DNA of 40,074 nt, taken from assembly GCA_903839035.1 (NCBI GenBank), contig CAIMAQ010000021.1:1-40074 (forward strand), read 5' to 3'. The notes under the pieces were generated by a model. The model saw nothing but the letters and a program-made list of their open reading frames with translations, searched no databases and was not told the origin of the DNA. The translations under genes were made by a program, and so were the position numbers. The stretch is from an uncultured Opitutia bacterium (GTDB taxonomy: Bacteria > Verrucomicrobiota > Verrucomicrobiia > Opitutales > Opitutaceae). Positions 18,525 to 25,780 of the stretch are shown piece by piece; the stretch's first letter is position 1, and every line of letters begins with the position of its first letter.

Positions 18525-18713
18525 GCGCTCAGCCGTAAACCCTAAGCCCTAAGCTTTAAGCTCCCTCCGCCCCGCGCCTCATCCGCGCGGGGCTTTTTTT
18601 TGCCTGCCTTTCGCGCCCCCGTCGAAATCCAGTGTAACCTATTGGGTGACACTTTGGCTTCCCGCTTGCCGCTTCGACACCGGGCTTACAGCTTATCACT
18701 TACCGCTTAGCGC
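18525..18713. repeat. inverted repeat of TAAGCYC units flanking a terminator
   Basis: Arms at 18525-18554 and 18684-18713 are reverse complements at 22 of 30 positions. Each consists of short degenerate units such as GTAAACCC, TAAGCCC and TAAGC. The left arm starts four bases after the ppdK stop and the right arm ends five bases before the dioxygenase start codon. The intrinsic terminator of ppdK sits in the loop. If the arms paired in RNA, they would enclose the leader of the downstream gene. Confidence 0.65.
18569..18601 (+). terminator. strong intrinsic terminator of ppdK
   Basis: A perfect 9-bp GC stem (18569-18577 with 18585-18593), a 7-base loop (CTCATCC) and eight T residues (18594-18601) form a textbook rho-independent terminator 48 bases after the ppdK stop codon. 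Confidence 0.95.
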
Positions 18714-18718
18714 TCCCC

Positions 18719-19636
18719 ATGCCCGTCACGTTTCCGCTCTCCTCCGCCGGTTACGAACTCGACACCTCCGCCTCGGCCTTCGGGTTCATGCGCAGCTCCG
18801 CGGACTCGGCCGGTGATCCGGTCGAACTCGCGCGGCGGCTGGCGGACGACGGTTATCTCTACCTCCCCGGCTTCTTTGATCCCGCGCTGATCCTCGCCGC
18901 GCGCGCCGCGATCACCGACCGGCTCGCGGTCGAGGGCTCGCTCGATCCGGCCCATCCGTCCATCGCCGCCATCGCCCGTCCCGACAAAAAACTTTCCTAT
19001 CGCGGCGACCTCGCCCGCCATAACGCCGCCGTGGAGCGCGTGGTCTACGGACCCGAGCTGCTGGGATTTTACGCGGCCCTCTTCGGCGAGGCGGTGCGGC
19101 ACTTCGACCACACCTGGTTCCGCGCCGTCAGCCGCGGCATGGGCACCACCCCGCACTGCGACCTCGTCTACATGGGGCGCGGCACGCGCGAGCTGCTCAC
19201 CGCCTGGATTCCGTATGGCGACATCCCGCTCGAGATGGGCGGGGTGATGCTGCTCGAGGACTCGCACAAAAAATCCGCGCGCATCAAAAACTACCTCGAG
19301 GTGGACGTGGACTCCTACTGCGAAAACCGCCCCAAGGAGGTCGAGAAGGTCGCGGTCAAGGGCGGCTGGAGCCACCCGGGCTTCCTCAGCAAAAATCCCG
19401 CGACCCTCCGCGCCAAGCTCGGCGGGCGCTGGCTGACCTGCCCGGATTACAAGATCGGCGACTTCGTCACCTTCGGCATGACGATCGTGCACGGCGGCCT
19501 CGACAACCAGACCGACCGCCTGCGCTTTTCCTCCGACACCCGCTACCAGCGCGCGAGCGAGCCGATTGACGAGCGCTGGATCGGCGCCAATCCGCCCGCC
19601 AACACCCTCGCCGGCAAGCGCGGCCGGGTGTGCTGA
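18719..19636 (+). CDS. phytanoyl-CoA dioxygenase (PhyH)-like Fe(II)/2-oxoglutarate oxygenase
   Basis: The 305-residue protein has the double-stranded beta-helix pattern of the PhyH family. The iron-binding HxD is His146-Cys147-Asp148 (TPHCDLVYM), the distal His is His258 (IVHGGLD), and Arg residues about ten positions later (TDRLRF) can bind 2-oxoglutarate. An N-terminal segment (LADDGYLYLPGFFDP) is the usual family opening. These enzymes hydroxylate small molecules; the substrate is unknown. The ATG at 18719 follows a C-rich leader (GCGCTCCCC) with no Shine-Dalgarno. The gene is monocistronic, with a hairpin right after the stop. Confidence 0.88.
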   Translation: MPVTFPLSSAGYELDTSASAFGFMRSSADSAGDPVELARRLADDGYLYLPGFFDPALILAARAAITDRLAVEGSLDPAHPSIAAIARPDKKLSYRGDLARHNAAVERVVYGPELLGFYAALFGEAVRHFDHTWFRAVSRGMGTTPHCDLVYMGRGTRELLTAWIPYGDIPLEMGGVMLLEDSHKKSARIKNYLEVDVDSYCENRPKEVEKVAVKGGWSHPGFLSKNPATLRAKLGGRWLTCPDYKIGDFVTFGMTIVHGGLDNQTDRLRFSSDTRYQRASEPIDERWIGANPPANTLAGKRGRVC

Positions 19637-19667
19637 GGTGGGCGGGCATGGGACGTACCCGCCCACC
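19637..19667 (+). terminator. perfect hairpin after the dioxygenase gene
   Basis: GGTGGGCGGG (19637-19646) pairs perfectly with CCCGCCCACC (19658-19667) around an 11-base loop, starting at the first base after the stop codon. There is no T tract, so it may act as a weak terminator or an RNA-end stabiliser. It could also be a single element of the GGTGGGCGGG-type repeats seen at 10183 and 31256. Confidence 0.5.
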
Positions 19668-19797
19668 CCCACGACCCCTCAGGGCCATTCGCACCTGCCC
19701 GCCCAGGCCAAAAGATCAGCCTTCCCCTCCGGCTTCCGCCTTGCCGGTGTCACCCGGTGACAGCTAGGCTGTCCGTGTCGCAGTCCCCCGCCTCCCC

Positions 19798-20187
19798 ATG
19801 AAGACTTCACGCAATCTCCTCGCGGCGTTGGCCGCTGTTTCCGTTTTCGTTGTCACCACTTTTGCCGCCGATCTTTCCGGCCATTGGAAATGGACCTCGG
19901 TGACGAAGTCCGGCGGGCCTTCCGAAGTCGTCGCCGCCCTCGTGCTCAAGGACGGTGTTCTCACCGGTACCGTCACCGGCCGCCAGGGTCCCGCAGAAAT
20001 CGCCGGCGCCTCGCTCAAGGGCGATCTCATCACCTTCACGGTCACCCGGTCGTCAGGCAATGTAACCGTGGTCTTCAACTACTCCGGCCAGCTCAGCGGC
20101 GACACGATCACCGGGACCATTGAAAAAACCACTGTGGGCGGAGCTGCTCCCGCCAAGACCGACTGGAAAGCCACCCGCGGTCACTGA
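19798..20187 (+). CDS. small secreted beta-rich protein
   Basis: The 129-residue product has a clear signal peptide (KTSRNLLAALAAVSVFVVTTFA, cut near AA/DL). The mature domain starts LSGHWKWTSV and is a run of short beta strands ending in Gly turns (GVLTGTVTGR, GASLKGDLITFTV, GQLSGDTITGTIE). This resembles small lipocalin- or META-like barrels that report a weight or difference value in annotation pipelines as hypothetical. No catalytic residues stand out. It is followed by a good terminator, which supports a single-gene unit. Function is unknown. Confidence 0.75.
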   Translation: MKTSRNLLAALAAVSVFVVTTFAADLSGHWKWTSVTKSGGPSEVVAALVLKDGVLTGTVTGRQGPAEIAGASLKGDLITFTVTRSSGNVTVVFNYSGQLSGDTITGTIEKTTVGGAAPAKTDWKATRGH

Positions 20188-20213
20188 CGCCCCGCCGCGC
20201 GTCCGCTCGCCCT

Positions 20214-20241
20214 CCCCCGGCCTTCCCGCCGGGGCTTTTTT
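20214..20241 (+). terminator. intrinsic terminator
   Basis: CCCCGGC (20215-20221) pairs with GCCGGGG (20228-20234) around a 6-base loop, then C and six T residues (20236-20241). It follows the small secreted protein gene by 27 bases. The remaining gap to 20467 contains only a single unpaired repeat arm (CTCCGCGCG, CTCCGCGTT near 20421-20438) and no gene. Confidence 0.85.
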
Positions 20242-20467
20242 GTGTCCGGCACCCGGCGATCACCGGCGGGTAACACCCCATTTTCCCAGCCCAGTTCGGC
20301 GGTACTGTACGCTGCACCAGGAGCAAGTCTCGTTGACCGGCCCCCATGCCGCATTTGCCGTCACCGCTCCGCTCCCACATCCGTAAACGAAAGGGAGGGG
20401 TGAAAGTGTCCTCCGCGCGCTCCGCGTTGGGTCTTGGATGCGCGGCTTGAAGCTGACCGCAGTTCGC

Positions 20468-21415
20468 TCAGGCCCCCTGCTTCCGCCACCACGCGCCGGC
20501 CTCGGCCATGCCTTCGAAATACGAGCGCACCGGCGCGTAGCCGAGCTCCGCCACCATCCGGTCGTTCGGACAGTGCCCGATGAACTTGTCGCCGGGCTTC
20601 GCCGCCTCGGCCGGGATCACCGGCGCCGGCGGTGCGCCCGGAAACCACGAGCGCATGTCCTCGATGAAATCCCGCCACGCCACATCGCCATCCACGACGT
20701 TGTAAGCGCGGCCGATGGACTCGGACCGGTCGAGCGCGAGGCCGATGGCGTGCGTGACGTTGTCCACGTGCGTCCACGGCATGATGTCCGAGCCGTCGCC
20801 CAGCACCGGCACCTTACCCGTCCGCACCTTCGCGGGCACCTTCACCGCCCAGCTTGACGTCGGATGCACCCCGAGCACGGCACCGAGCCGGAAGATCGTC
20901 GCGGGCAGTCCGTGGGACATTTCCACCTGCAGCACCCGCTCGGCCTCCGCCTTCGTGATGCCATAGTGCGGCGTCGCGGCGGGGGAATGTGCGTAGGTCT
21001 TGCCGATCATCCGCAACGGGGAGTCCTCGGTGAAGGCCTCGCGCCCGCTCTGGAAATCGTAGACCGACAGCGTCGAGATGTGGATGAAGCGCTGGCAGTG
21101 CGCCATGCGCGCCGCGCCCGAAAGGATCGCCGTGCCGGTGACGTTGACGTGCAGGGCCTCGCCGAGGTCCTTGCCCACGGTGGCGGCGGCATGAAAGACC
21201 AACTCGCGCCCCCCGCAGATGTACCGGGCCATGATCGGGTCGGTGAAATCCCCCTGCACCTGCGTGATGTGCGGCGAATCCAATCCCGGGTGCGGTCCCA
21301 CCTTCCGCACCACGGCGCGGACATCCGCCCCCTGCTTCGCCAGCCACGCCGCGATGCGGCTGCCGACAAAACCGCTGCCACCGGTGACGAGAACGGGAAC
21401 ACCCAGCAAATTCAT
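20468..21415 (-). CDS. NAD-dependent epimerase/dehydratase-like SDR
   Basis: The 315-residue protein is an extended SDR of the sterol-dehydrogenase/epimerase type. It has the glycine motif TGGSGFVG at about 11-18, the HAAATVGK segment after strand 4, a catalytic Ser in HISTLSVYD and the active-site Tyr/Lys in YGITKAEAE. It probably uses NAD(H) or NADP(H) on a nucleotide sugar, a sterol-like compound or a flavonoid-like carbonyl; the substrate is not readable. The ATG at 21415 is chosen; it is preceded by GGAGGGCG, one of the very few purine-rich leaders in the window. It is divergent from korA, with 332 bases between them filled by a nested inverted repeat and a putative promoter. Confidence 0.88.
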   Translation of the reverse strand: MNLLGVPVLVTGGSGFVGSRIAAWLAKQGADVRAVVRKVGPHPGLDSPHITQVQGDFTDPIMARYICGGRELVFHAAATVGKDLGEALHVNVTGTAILSGAARMAHCQRFIHISTLSVYDFQSGREAFTEDSPLRMIGKTYAHSPAATPHYGITKAEAERVLQVEMSHGLPATIFRLGAVLGVHPTSSWAVKVPAKVRTGKVPVLGDGSDIMPWTHVDNVTHAIGLALDRSESIGRAYNVVDGDVAWRDFIEDMRSWFPGAPPAPVIPAEAAKPGDKFIGHCPNDRMVAELGYAPVRSYFEGMAEAGAWWRKQGA

Positions 21416-21460
21416 CGCCCTCCACACTCCTCAACCCGCCGCGCAGGACAAGCCGGATGA

Positions 21461-21634
21461 TTTTAACCAAGAAACACCCGAAAAGCACGAAACCGAACCC
21501 ATCGGATTTTGGCCCACGGAACACACGGCAATATTCATATCAGCAATTCAACGCCCAGACCTGTTCGGATCCATTCCGTGTATCCCGTGGGCCAAAGGTT
21601 CGGGCCAACCGATTTCGAGTGTTTCGTGGTAAAA
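21461..21634. repeat. nested inverted repeat (CACGAAA outer, CACGGAACA inner)
   Basis: The outer arms, 21461-21483 and about 21612-21634, pair with one gap and a few mismatches and belong to the CACGAAA(C/G)A 9-bp-unit family. Inside lies a second pair, 21511-21528 and 21576-21593, matching at 16 of 18 positions and belonging to the CACGGAACA family. The inner pair sits in the outer loop like a nested insertion. The repeat fills the gap between two divergent genes, upstream of the korA promoter. Confidence 0.8.
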
Positions 21635-21705
21635 AAACTCCGAACCTATGCGTCCGTTACGCTCTGCGTGCGCAGGGAAAAACAAGGAGTGACCATATCC
21701 TCAGG

Positions 21706-21733
21706 TTGACGGGCACCCCCGGGGAGGCATGCT
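21706..21733 (+). promoter_or_regulatory. putative promoter of korAB
   Basis: TTGACG (21706-21711) is followed after 16 bases by CATGCT (21728-21733), similar in layout to the TTGACA-16-TATGCC pair upstream of ppdK. A start point near 21740 would leave a leader of under ten bases before the ATG at 21748. The -10 match is weak. Confidence 0.33.
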
Positions 21734-21747
21734 CAACTTCCTCAATT

Positions 21748-23616
21748 ATGGTAAGCCCAAACTCTCCCGAAACCACGGGCGCTCCCGGCAAGCCCGGCTC
21801 ACCCCGCACCCTCAACGACGTCGTCATCCGCCTCGCCGGCAATTCCCAGGACGGCATCCAGGCCATTGGCGGCTTCCTCGCCCGCCTCGCCGGCCGCTCC
21901 GCGCAGGAGGTCATGACCTACATGACCATCCCGTCCACGATCTCGGGCGGTCCCTCCATCTTCCAGGTGCGCATGGGCACCGGCGACATCCAGTCCTCCG
22001 GCGACCGCGCCGACGTGCTCGTCGCCTTCTACCAGCACAGCTACGAGAGCCACCGCAGCTCGCTCCGGCCGGGCGGCGTGCTGCTCTACGACTCGGACCA
22101 CGTCCAACCCAACCTCGACGACAAGGGAATCACCGCCGTCGGCGTGCCAATGACGAGCGCGACGGTCGAGGCTGTGGGCGGCTCCAGCAAGGAAAAGGGC
22201 AAGAACATCTACGTGCTCGGCCTACTCGCGCGCATGTTCGACCTCGACGTCGCCAAGCTCACCGCGCTCATCAAGGAGCGCTTCAGCGGCAAGAACGAGG
22301 ACATCGTCCGCAACGCCCTCCTCGCCTTCGACGCCGGCCACGCCTATCCCGCGGAAGGCCTCCGCGACTGTCTCTACCAGCTCGACCGTCGCACCCCGTC
22401 GCCCGGCGCGCGCCCGCAGATCACCACCGACGGCAACACGGCCCTGGCTTACGGTCTCATCGCGGCCGGCGTGCGGTACGGTGCCGGCTACCCCATCACA
22501 CCCTGGTCCTCCATCATGGAGACCCTTCGCGTCGAGCTGCCGAAATACGGCGGCCTCTTCGTGCAGTGCGAGGACGAGATCGCCGCGATCTCCACCGCGC
22601 TCGGCTTCTCCTACGGCGGCAACCTCGCCGTCACCGGCAGTTCCGGCCCGGGTCTCTCCCTCAAGGCCGAGGCGCTCGGCTGGGCCGTCATGGCCGAGAT
22701 CCCGCTCATCGTCGTCAACGTCCAGCGCGGCGGCCCGTCCACCGGCCTGCCCACCAACATCGAGCAGAGCGACCTGATGCAGGCCATCTACGGCAGCCAT
22801 GGCGACGCCCCCCGCGTCGTGCTCGCGCCCCGCACCGTCGAGGACTGCTTCTACACCGCCCTCGAGGCCGCCCGCCTCGCCCGGGAGTTCAGCACGCCCG
22901 TCATCATTCTCACCGACCAGGCCCTCGCCACCCGCATCGAGGCGTTCGACGAGCCCGACCTGGAACGCCTCATGGTCACCGTCAAGGCCGACCTGAGTCC
23001 TCGCCCCGTCGGTTTCAAACCCTACCCGCTCAACGGCCCGACCCGCCACGCGCCCCCGGGCTCGATCATGGAGGACGGCAAGTATCCCACGGTCACCGGC
23101 CTCGAGCACGATGAACTCGGCCACCCGACCGCCAATCCCGCGCTGCACGCCAGCATGACCGTCAAGCGCCGCGAGAAGATCAAGGCCGTCGCCGCCACCT
23201 ACAAGGCCCCGCCGGTCTTCGGCGACCAGTCCGGCGACCTCCTCCTGCTCGGCTGGGGCTGCACCTTCGGCCCGATCCACGAGGCGGTCGGCCGTCTCCA
23301 GGCGTCCGGCCTCAAGGTCGGTCACCTCCAGATCCGCCACATCCATCCGCTGCGCTCGGACCTCGAGCAGGTCATGGCCCACTACAAGCACATCCGCGTC
23401 ATCGAGATCAACGACGAGGGTCTTTACGGCTTCGGCCAGCTCACCACGTTGCTCCGCGCGCGCTACTGCAACCCCGAGATCCAGAGCATCACCAAGACCG
23501 ACGGCCTGACCTTCCGCGTCAGCGAGATCGTCGAGCTCGTGGCCAAGAACCTCGGCATCACCAGCATCAAGAGCGCCCGCGCCCAAAGCGTGCTCGCCCC
23601 GCCCACCCGCGGCTGA
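21748..23616 (+). CDS. korA: 2-oxoacid:ferredoxin oxidoreductase alpha subunit with fused gamma domain
   Basis: The 622-residue protein is the KorA-type subunit of a 2-oxoglutarate (or related 2-oxoacid) ferredoxin oxidoreductase, which oxidatively decarboxylates the acid to an acyl-CoA. Residues about 20-190 form the gamma domain (VVIRLAGNSQDGIQ, GPSIFQVRMG). Residues about 225-600 form the alpha part (YGAGYPITPWSSIME, CEDEIAAISTALG, TGSSGPGLSLKAEALG, GGPSTGLPTNIEQSD). The fusion is normal for two-subunit enzymes of aerobic bacteria. The start at 21748 (MVSPNSP) is chosen; the frame extends to 21457 but crosses the inverted repeat. KorB follows after 53 bases. The substrate is inferred from overall similarity. 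Confidence 0.93.
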   Translation: MVSPNSPETTGAPGKPGSPRTLNDVVIRLAGNSQDGIQAIGGFLARLAGRSAQEVMTYMTIPSTISGGPSIFQVRMGTGDIQSSGDRADVLVAFYQHSYESHRSSLRPGGVLLYDSDHVQPNLDDKGITAVGVPMTSATVEAVGGSSKEKGKNIYVLGLLARMFDLDVAKLTALIKERFSGKNEDIVRNALLAFDAGHAYPAEGLRDCLYQLDRRTPSPGARPQITTDGNTALAYGLIAAGVRYGAGYPITPWSSIMETLRVELPKYGGLFVQCEDEIAAISTALGFSYGGNLAVTGSSGPGLSLKAEALGWAVMAEIPLIVVNVQRGGPSTGLPTNIEQSDLMQAIYGSHGDAPRVVLAPRTVEDCFYTALEAARLAREFSTPVIILTDQALATRIEAFDEPDLERLMVTVKADLSPRPVGFKPYPLNGPTRHAPPGSIMEDGKYPTVTGLEHDELGHPTANPALHASMTVKRREKIKAVAATYKAPPVFGDQSGDLLLLGWGCTFGPIHEAVGRLQASGLKVGHLQIRHIHPLRSDLEQVMAHYKHIRVIEINDEGLYGFGQLTTLLRARYCNPEIQSITKTDGLTFRVSEIVELVAKNLGITSIKSARAQSVLAPPTRG

Positions 23617-23669
23617 CCCGCACCCCACGTAGCCCATAACACGTAAAACCTAGCCCCTTCGTCCGCCCC

Positions 23670-24614
23670 ATGTCCGCCCCCACCCTCGCCCCCGCCCCCG
23701 ACGCCCCACGCGCGCCGCTCACCAAGAAGGCCCTCACCGCCGACCACCCCACGTGGTGCCCCGGCTGCGGCGACTTCGCCGTGCTCGCCTCCTTCTACAA
23801 GGTACTCGAGAAGCTCAACTACCCGCAGGAGAAAATCGTCACGTTCGCCGGCATCGGCTGCTCGTCGCGCTTCCCGTATTTCGTCAACTCCCACGGCGGC
23901 CACTACATCCACGGCCGCGCCCTGCCCTTCGCCGCCGGCATCAGCCTCGGCCGCGATGACCTGCATGTGTTCGTCTTCGGCGGCGACGGCGACGGCTTCT
24001 CCATCGGCGGCAACCATCTCGTCCACACCGCGCGCAAGAACCCGCGCCTGACCTACGTCATCATGGACAACTCGGTCTACGGCCTGACCAAGAAGCAGAC
24101 CTCCCCGACCTCGCCGCTCGGCTTCAAGTCCAAGACCGACCCGTGGGGCGCCTTCGACCAGCCCATCAACCCGATGCGCACGCTGATCAACAGCGGCGCC
24201 ACGTTTGTCGCCCGCAGCCATGCCACCCAGGTCAACCACATGGTCGAGATGATGCACCGCGCGGCGCAGCACGATGGCTTCTCCGTCGTCGAGATCCTCT
24301 CCGAGTGCGTCGAGTTTTTCCCCGGCGCCTTCGACACCTCCATCCCCCGCAAGGGCGGCACCTTCCAGGCCATCGACCTCAAGAAAAACGACGGCTCGCC
24401 CGAGGATGCCACACGCCATGACCCGACGGACGAACTCGCGGCCTTCCAGCTGGCCCTCGAGCCTTGGCCCGGCAAGTTCGGCGTGTACTACGAGAACAAG
24501 ACCCGCCCGACGAAGAACGCCCTCGAGCAGAAACTGATCGCGAACACCCGCGAGAAGACCAAGAACGCGAGCGACCTCGACCTCCTGCAGAAGACCTTCG
24601 CCAAGATGCGCTGA
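23670..24614 (+). CDS. korB: 2-oxoacid:ferredoxin oxidoreductase beta subunit
   Basis: The 314-residue protein binds thiamine diphosphate and an iron-sulfur cluster and pairs with KorA. The cluster Cys are visible as Cys30 and Cys33 (WCPGCGD), Cys64 (GIGCSSRF) and Cys213 (SECVEFFPG). The ThDP motif starts at GDGDG (about 105) and ends near VIMDNSVYGLTKKQTSP. There is no ferredoxin-like delta subunit, as in other two-subunit enzymes. It begins at 23670 behind a C-rich leader and ends just before a large nested inverted repeat. It is co-transcribed with korA, to judge from spacing and direction. Confidence 0.94.
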   Translation: MSAPTLAPAPDAPRAPLTKKALTADHPTWCPGCGDFAVLASFYKVLEKLNYPQEKIVTFAGIGCSSRFPYFVNSHGGHYIHGRALPFAAGISLGRDDLHVFVFGGDGDGFSIGGNHLVHTARKNPRLTYVIMDNSVYGLTKKQTSPTSPLGFKSKTDPWGAFDQPINPMRTLINSGATFVARSHATQVNHMVEMMHRAAQHDGFSVVEILSECVEFFPGAFDTSIPRKGGTFQAIDLKKNDGSPEDATRHDPTDELAAFQLALEPWPGKFGVYYENKTRPTKNALEQKLIANTREKTKNASDLDLLQKTFAKMR

Positions 24615-24626
24615 GGTCAGGCGTGG

Positions 24627-24825
24627 TCACTACGAAAGACCCGAACGGCACGAAATACGATCCTCCGGAGGTTCGCCCAAGGAACCCACGGCGGACACGG
24701 AATGGGTGAATCCCGCTACTCACCATCCGGGGATGAGGTTTGGAATATTTCCGTGTGATCCGTGTCTTCCGTGGGCTAAAAGTCAGACGGATCGGATTTC
24801 GTGCCGTTCGGGTCTTTCGTGGTGA
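24627..24825. repeat. nested inverted repeat, best conserved copy
   Basis: Outer arms at 24627-24663 and 24789-24825 match as reverse complements at 35 of 37 positions. Each is built of 9-bp units (CACGAAAGA, CCCGAACGG, CACGAAATA, CGATCC). A second inverted pair, 24675-24702 and 24749-24776, is nested inside. It matches at 22 of 28 positions and belongs to the CACGGAAGA family. It lies between the convergent korB and hydrolase genes. Directly after it, near 24843-24866, is a lone arm of a third type (TCTTTTGCGCCCTTCGCGG) with no partner. Confidence 0.9.
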
Positions 24826-24873
24826 AAATCCGTGGCTTGGCGGTCTTTTGCGCCCTTCGCGGTTAAACCGGGT

Positions 24874-25692
24874 TCACCGGAGCGCGTGTTTCACGAGGAA
24901 ATCCACGATCGGCGTCGGGTCGACCAGGCTGTGCGGGTGGTGTTTTCCACCCGGCTTGATCACGACTTCGATCAATCCGCCCGCGGCGCGGTAGCGCGTC
25001 ACGAGCAGGCCGAGGTTCGCTGGGTACGGCACCGACTCGTCGGCGTCACCGCTCACCCCGAAGATCGGAATGCCCGCCCGGGCCACGGTCTCGTACCGGT
25101 CGATCGGGTTCACCTTCGCCGTGGCGAACTGCGCATCCGTCACGCCGTAACCCGCCAGGCACTCGGCCCAGAGCCGGCTTTTCCGCCCGGGCCAGCTCAG
25201 CAGGTCCAGCGCCGGCGCATCGAGGTACAACGCCGCGACGCGCTCGGGCCAGGTCGCGGCAAAGTTCATCGCATAATGCCCGCCGCGGCTGAACCCTTCC
25301 ACCACCACGCGAGGCGCGAGCCCGTACCCGGCCCGGACGTGCTGGTAATAGGCGTCCATCAACTTCATCGACGCCGGGTCGCCGTACATGTCCTTCACGT
25401 TCATGTAGCCCACGTGCCACCCGCGCGCGACCAGCGCCAGGTCCGCCTGCGGAAAATGCCCGAACCATTCCGTCCGCCAGATCCACGGCTTGCCTGGCGC
25501 CGGCGTGGCCGGGACGATCAGCAGCGCGGGTCGGCCGGCCACGACAAAGTCGAGGCGCAGGCAGCCGAACCAGTCGGAGGGGGTGACGGAGGGATTGGAA
25601 TCCATGGGAGTGGTAATGACGGCCCGGGCGGCGGGCAGGAAGGAAGACAGGAGAACCGCCGCGAGGCAGAAAAGTCGGGAAGGGAATTTCAT
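24874..25692 (-). CDS. secreted alpha/beta hydrolase (prolyl oligopeptidase/esterase-like)
   Basis: The 272-residue protein starts with a signal peptide (KFPSRLFCLAAVLLSSFLPAARA). The alpha/beta hydrolase core has the nucleophile elbow GFSRGG (Ser at about 134), a likely acid in SGDADESVP and a likely catalytic His in GGKHHPHSL. It is short for an esterase/acetyl-esterase with no accessory domain. It lies 88 bases downstream of the GH95-like gene on the same strand, so the two are probably co-transcribed. Deacetylation or de-esterification of a carbohydrate acted on by that glycosidase is a reasonable guess. Confidence 0.85.
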   Translation of the reverse strand: MKFPSRLFCLAAVLLSSFLPAARAVITTPMDSNPSVTPSDWFGCLRLDFVVAGRPALLIVPATPAPGKPWIWRTEWFGHFPQADLALVARGWHVGYMNVKDMYGDPASMKLMDAYYQHVRAGYGLAPRVVVEGFSRGGHYAMNFAATWPERVAALYLDAPALDLLSWPGRKSRLWAECLAGYGVTDAQFATAKVNPIDRYETVARAGIPIFGVSGDADESVPYPANLGLLVTRYRAAGGLIEVVIKPGGKHHPHSLVDPTPIVDFLVKHALR

Positions 25693-25780
25693 TCGTTCAG
25701 GCAGGGCTGGGATTCCGGGAGGAGGCAGTCCTGCCCCGGTGGTCCAAAAATTTAAGCGCGTTCTCCATCATGGCGCCGGA

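Noticed and set aside
21457-21747. In-frame N-terminal extension of korA
   Set aside because: It runs through the nested inverted repeat and a promoter-like site; the gamma domain begins after the ATG at 21748.
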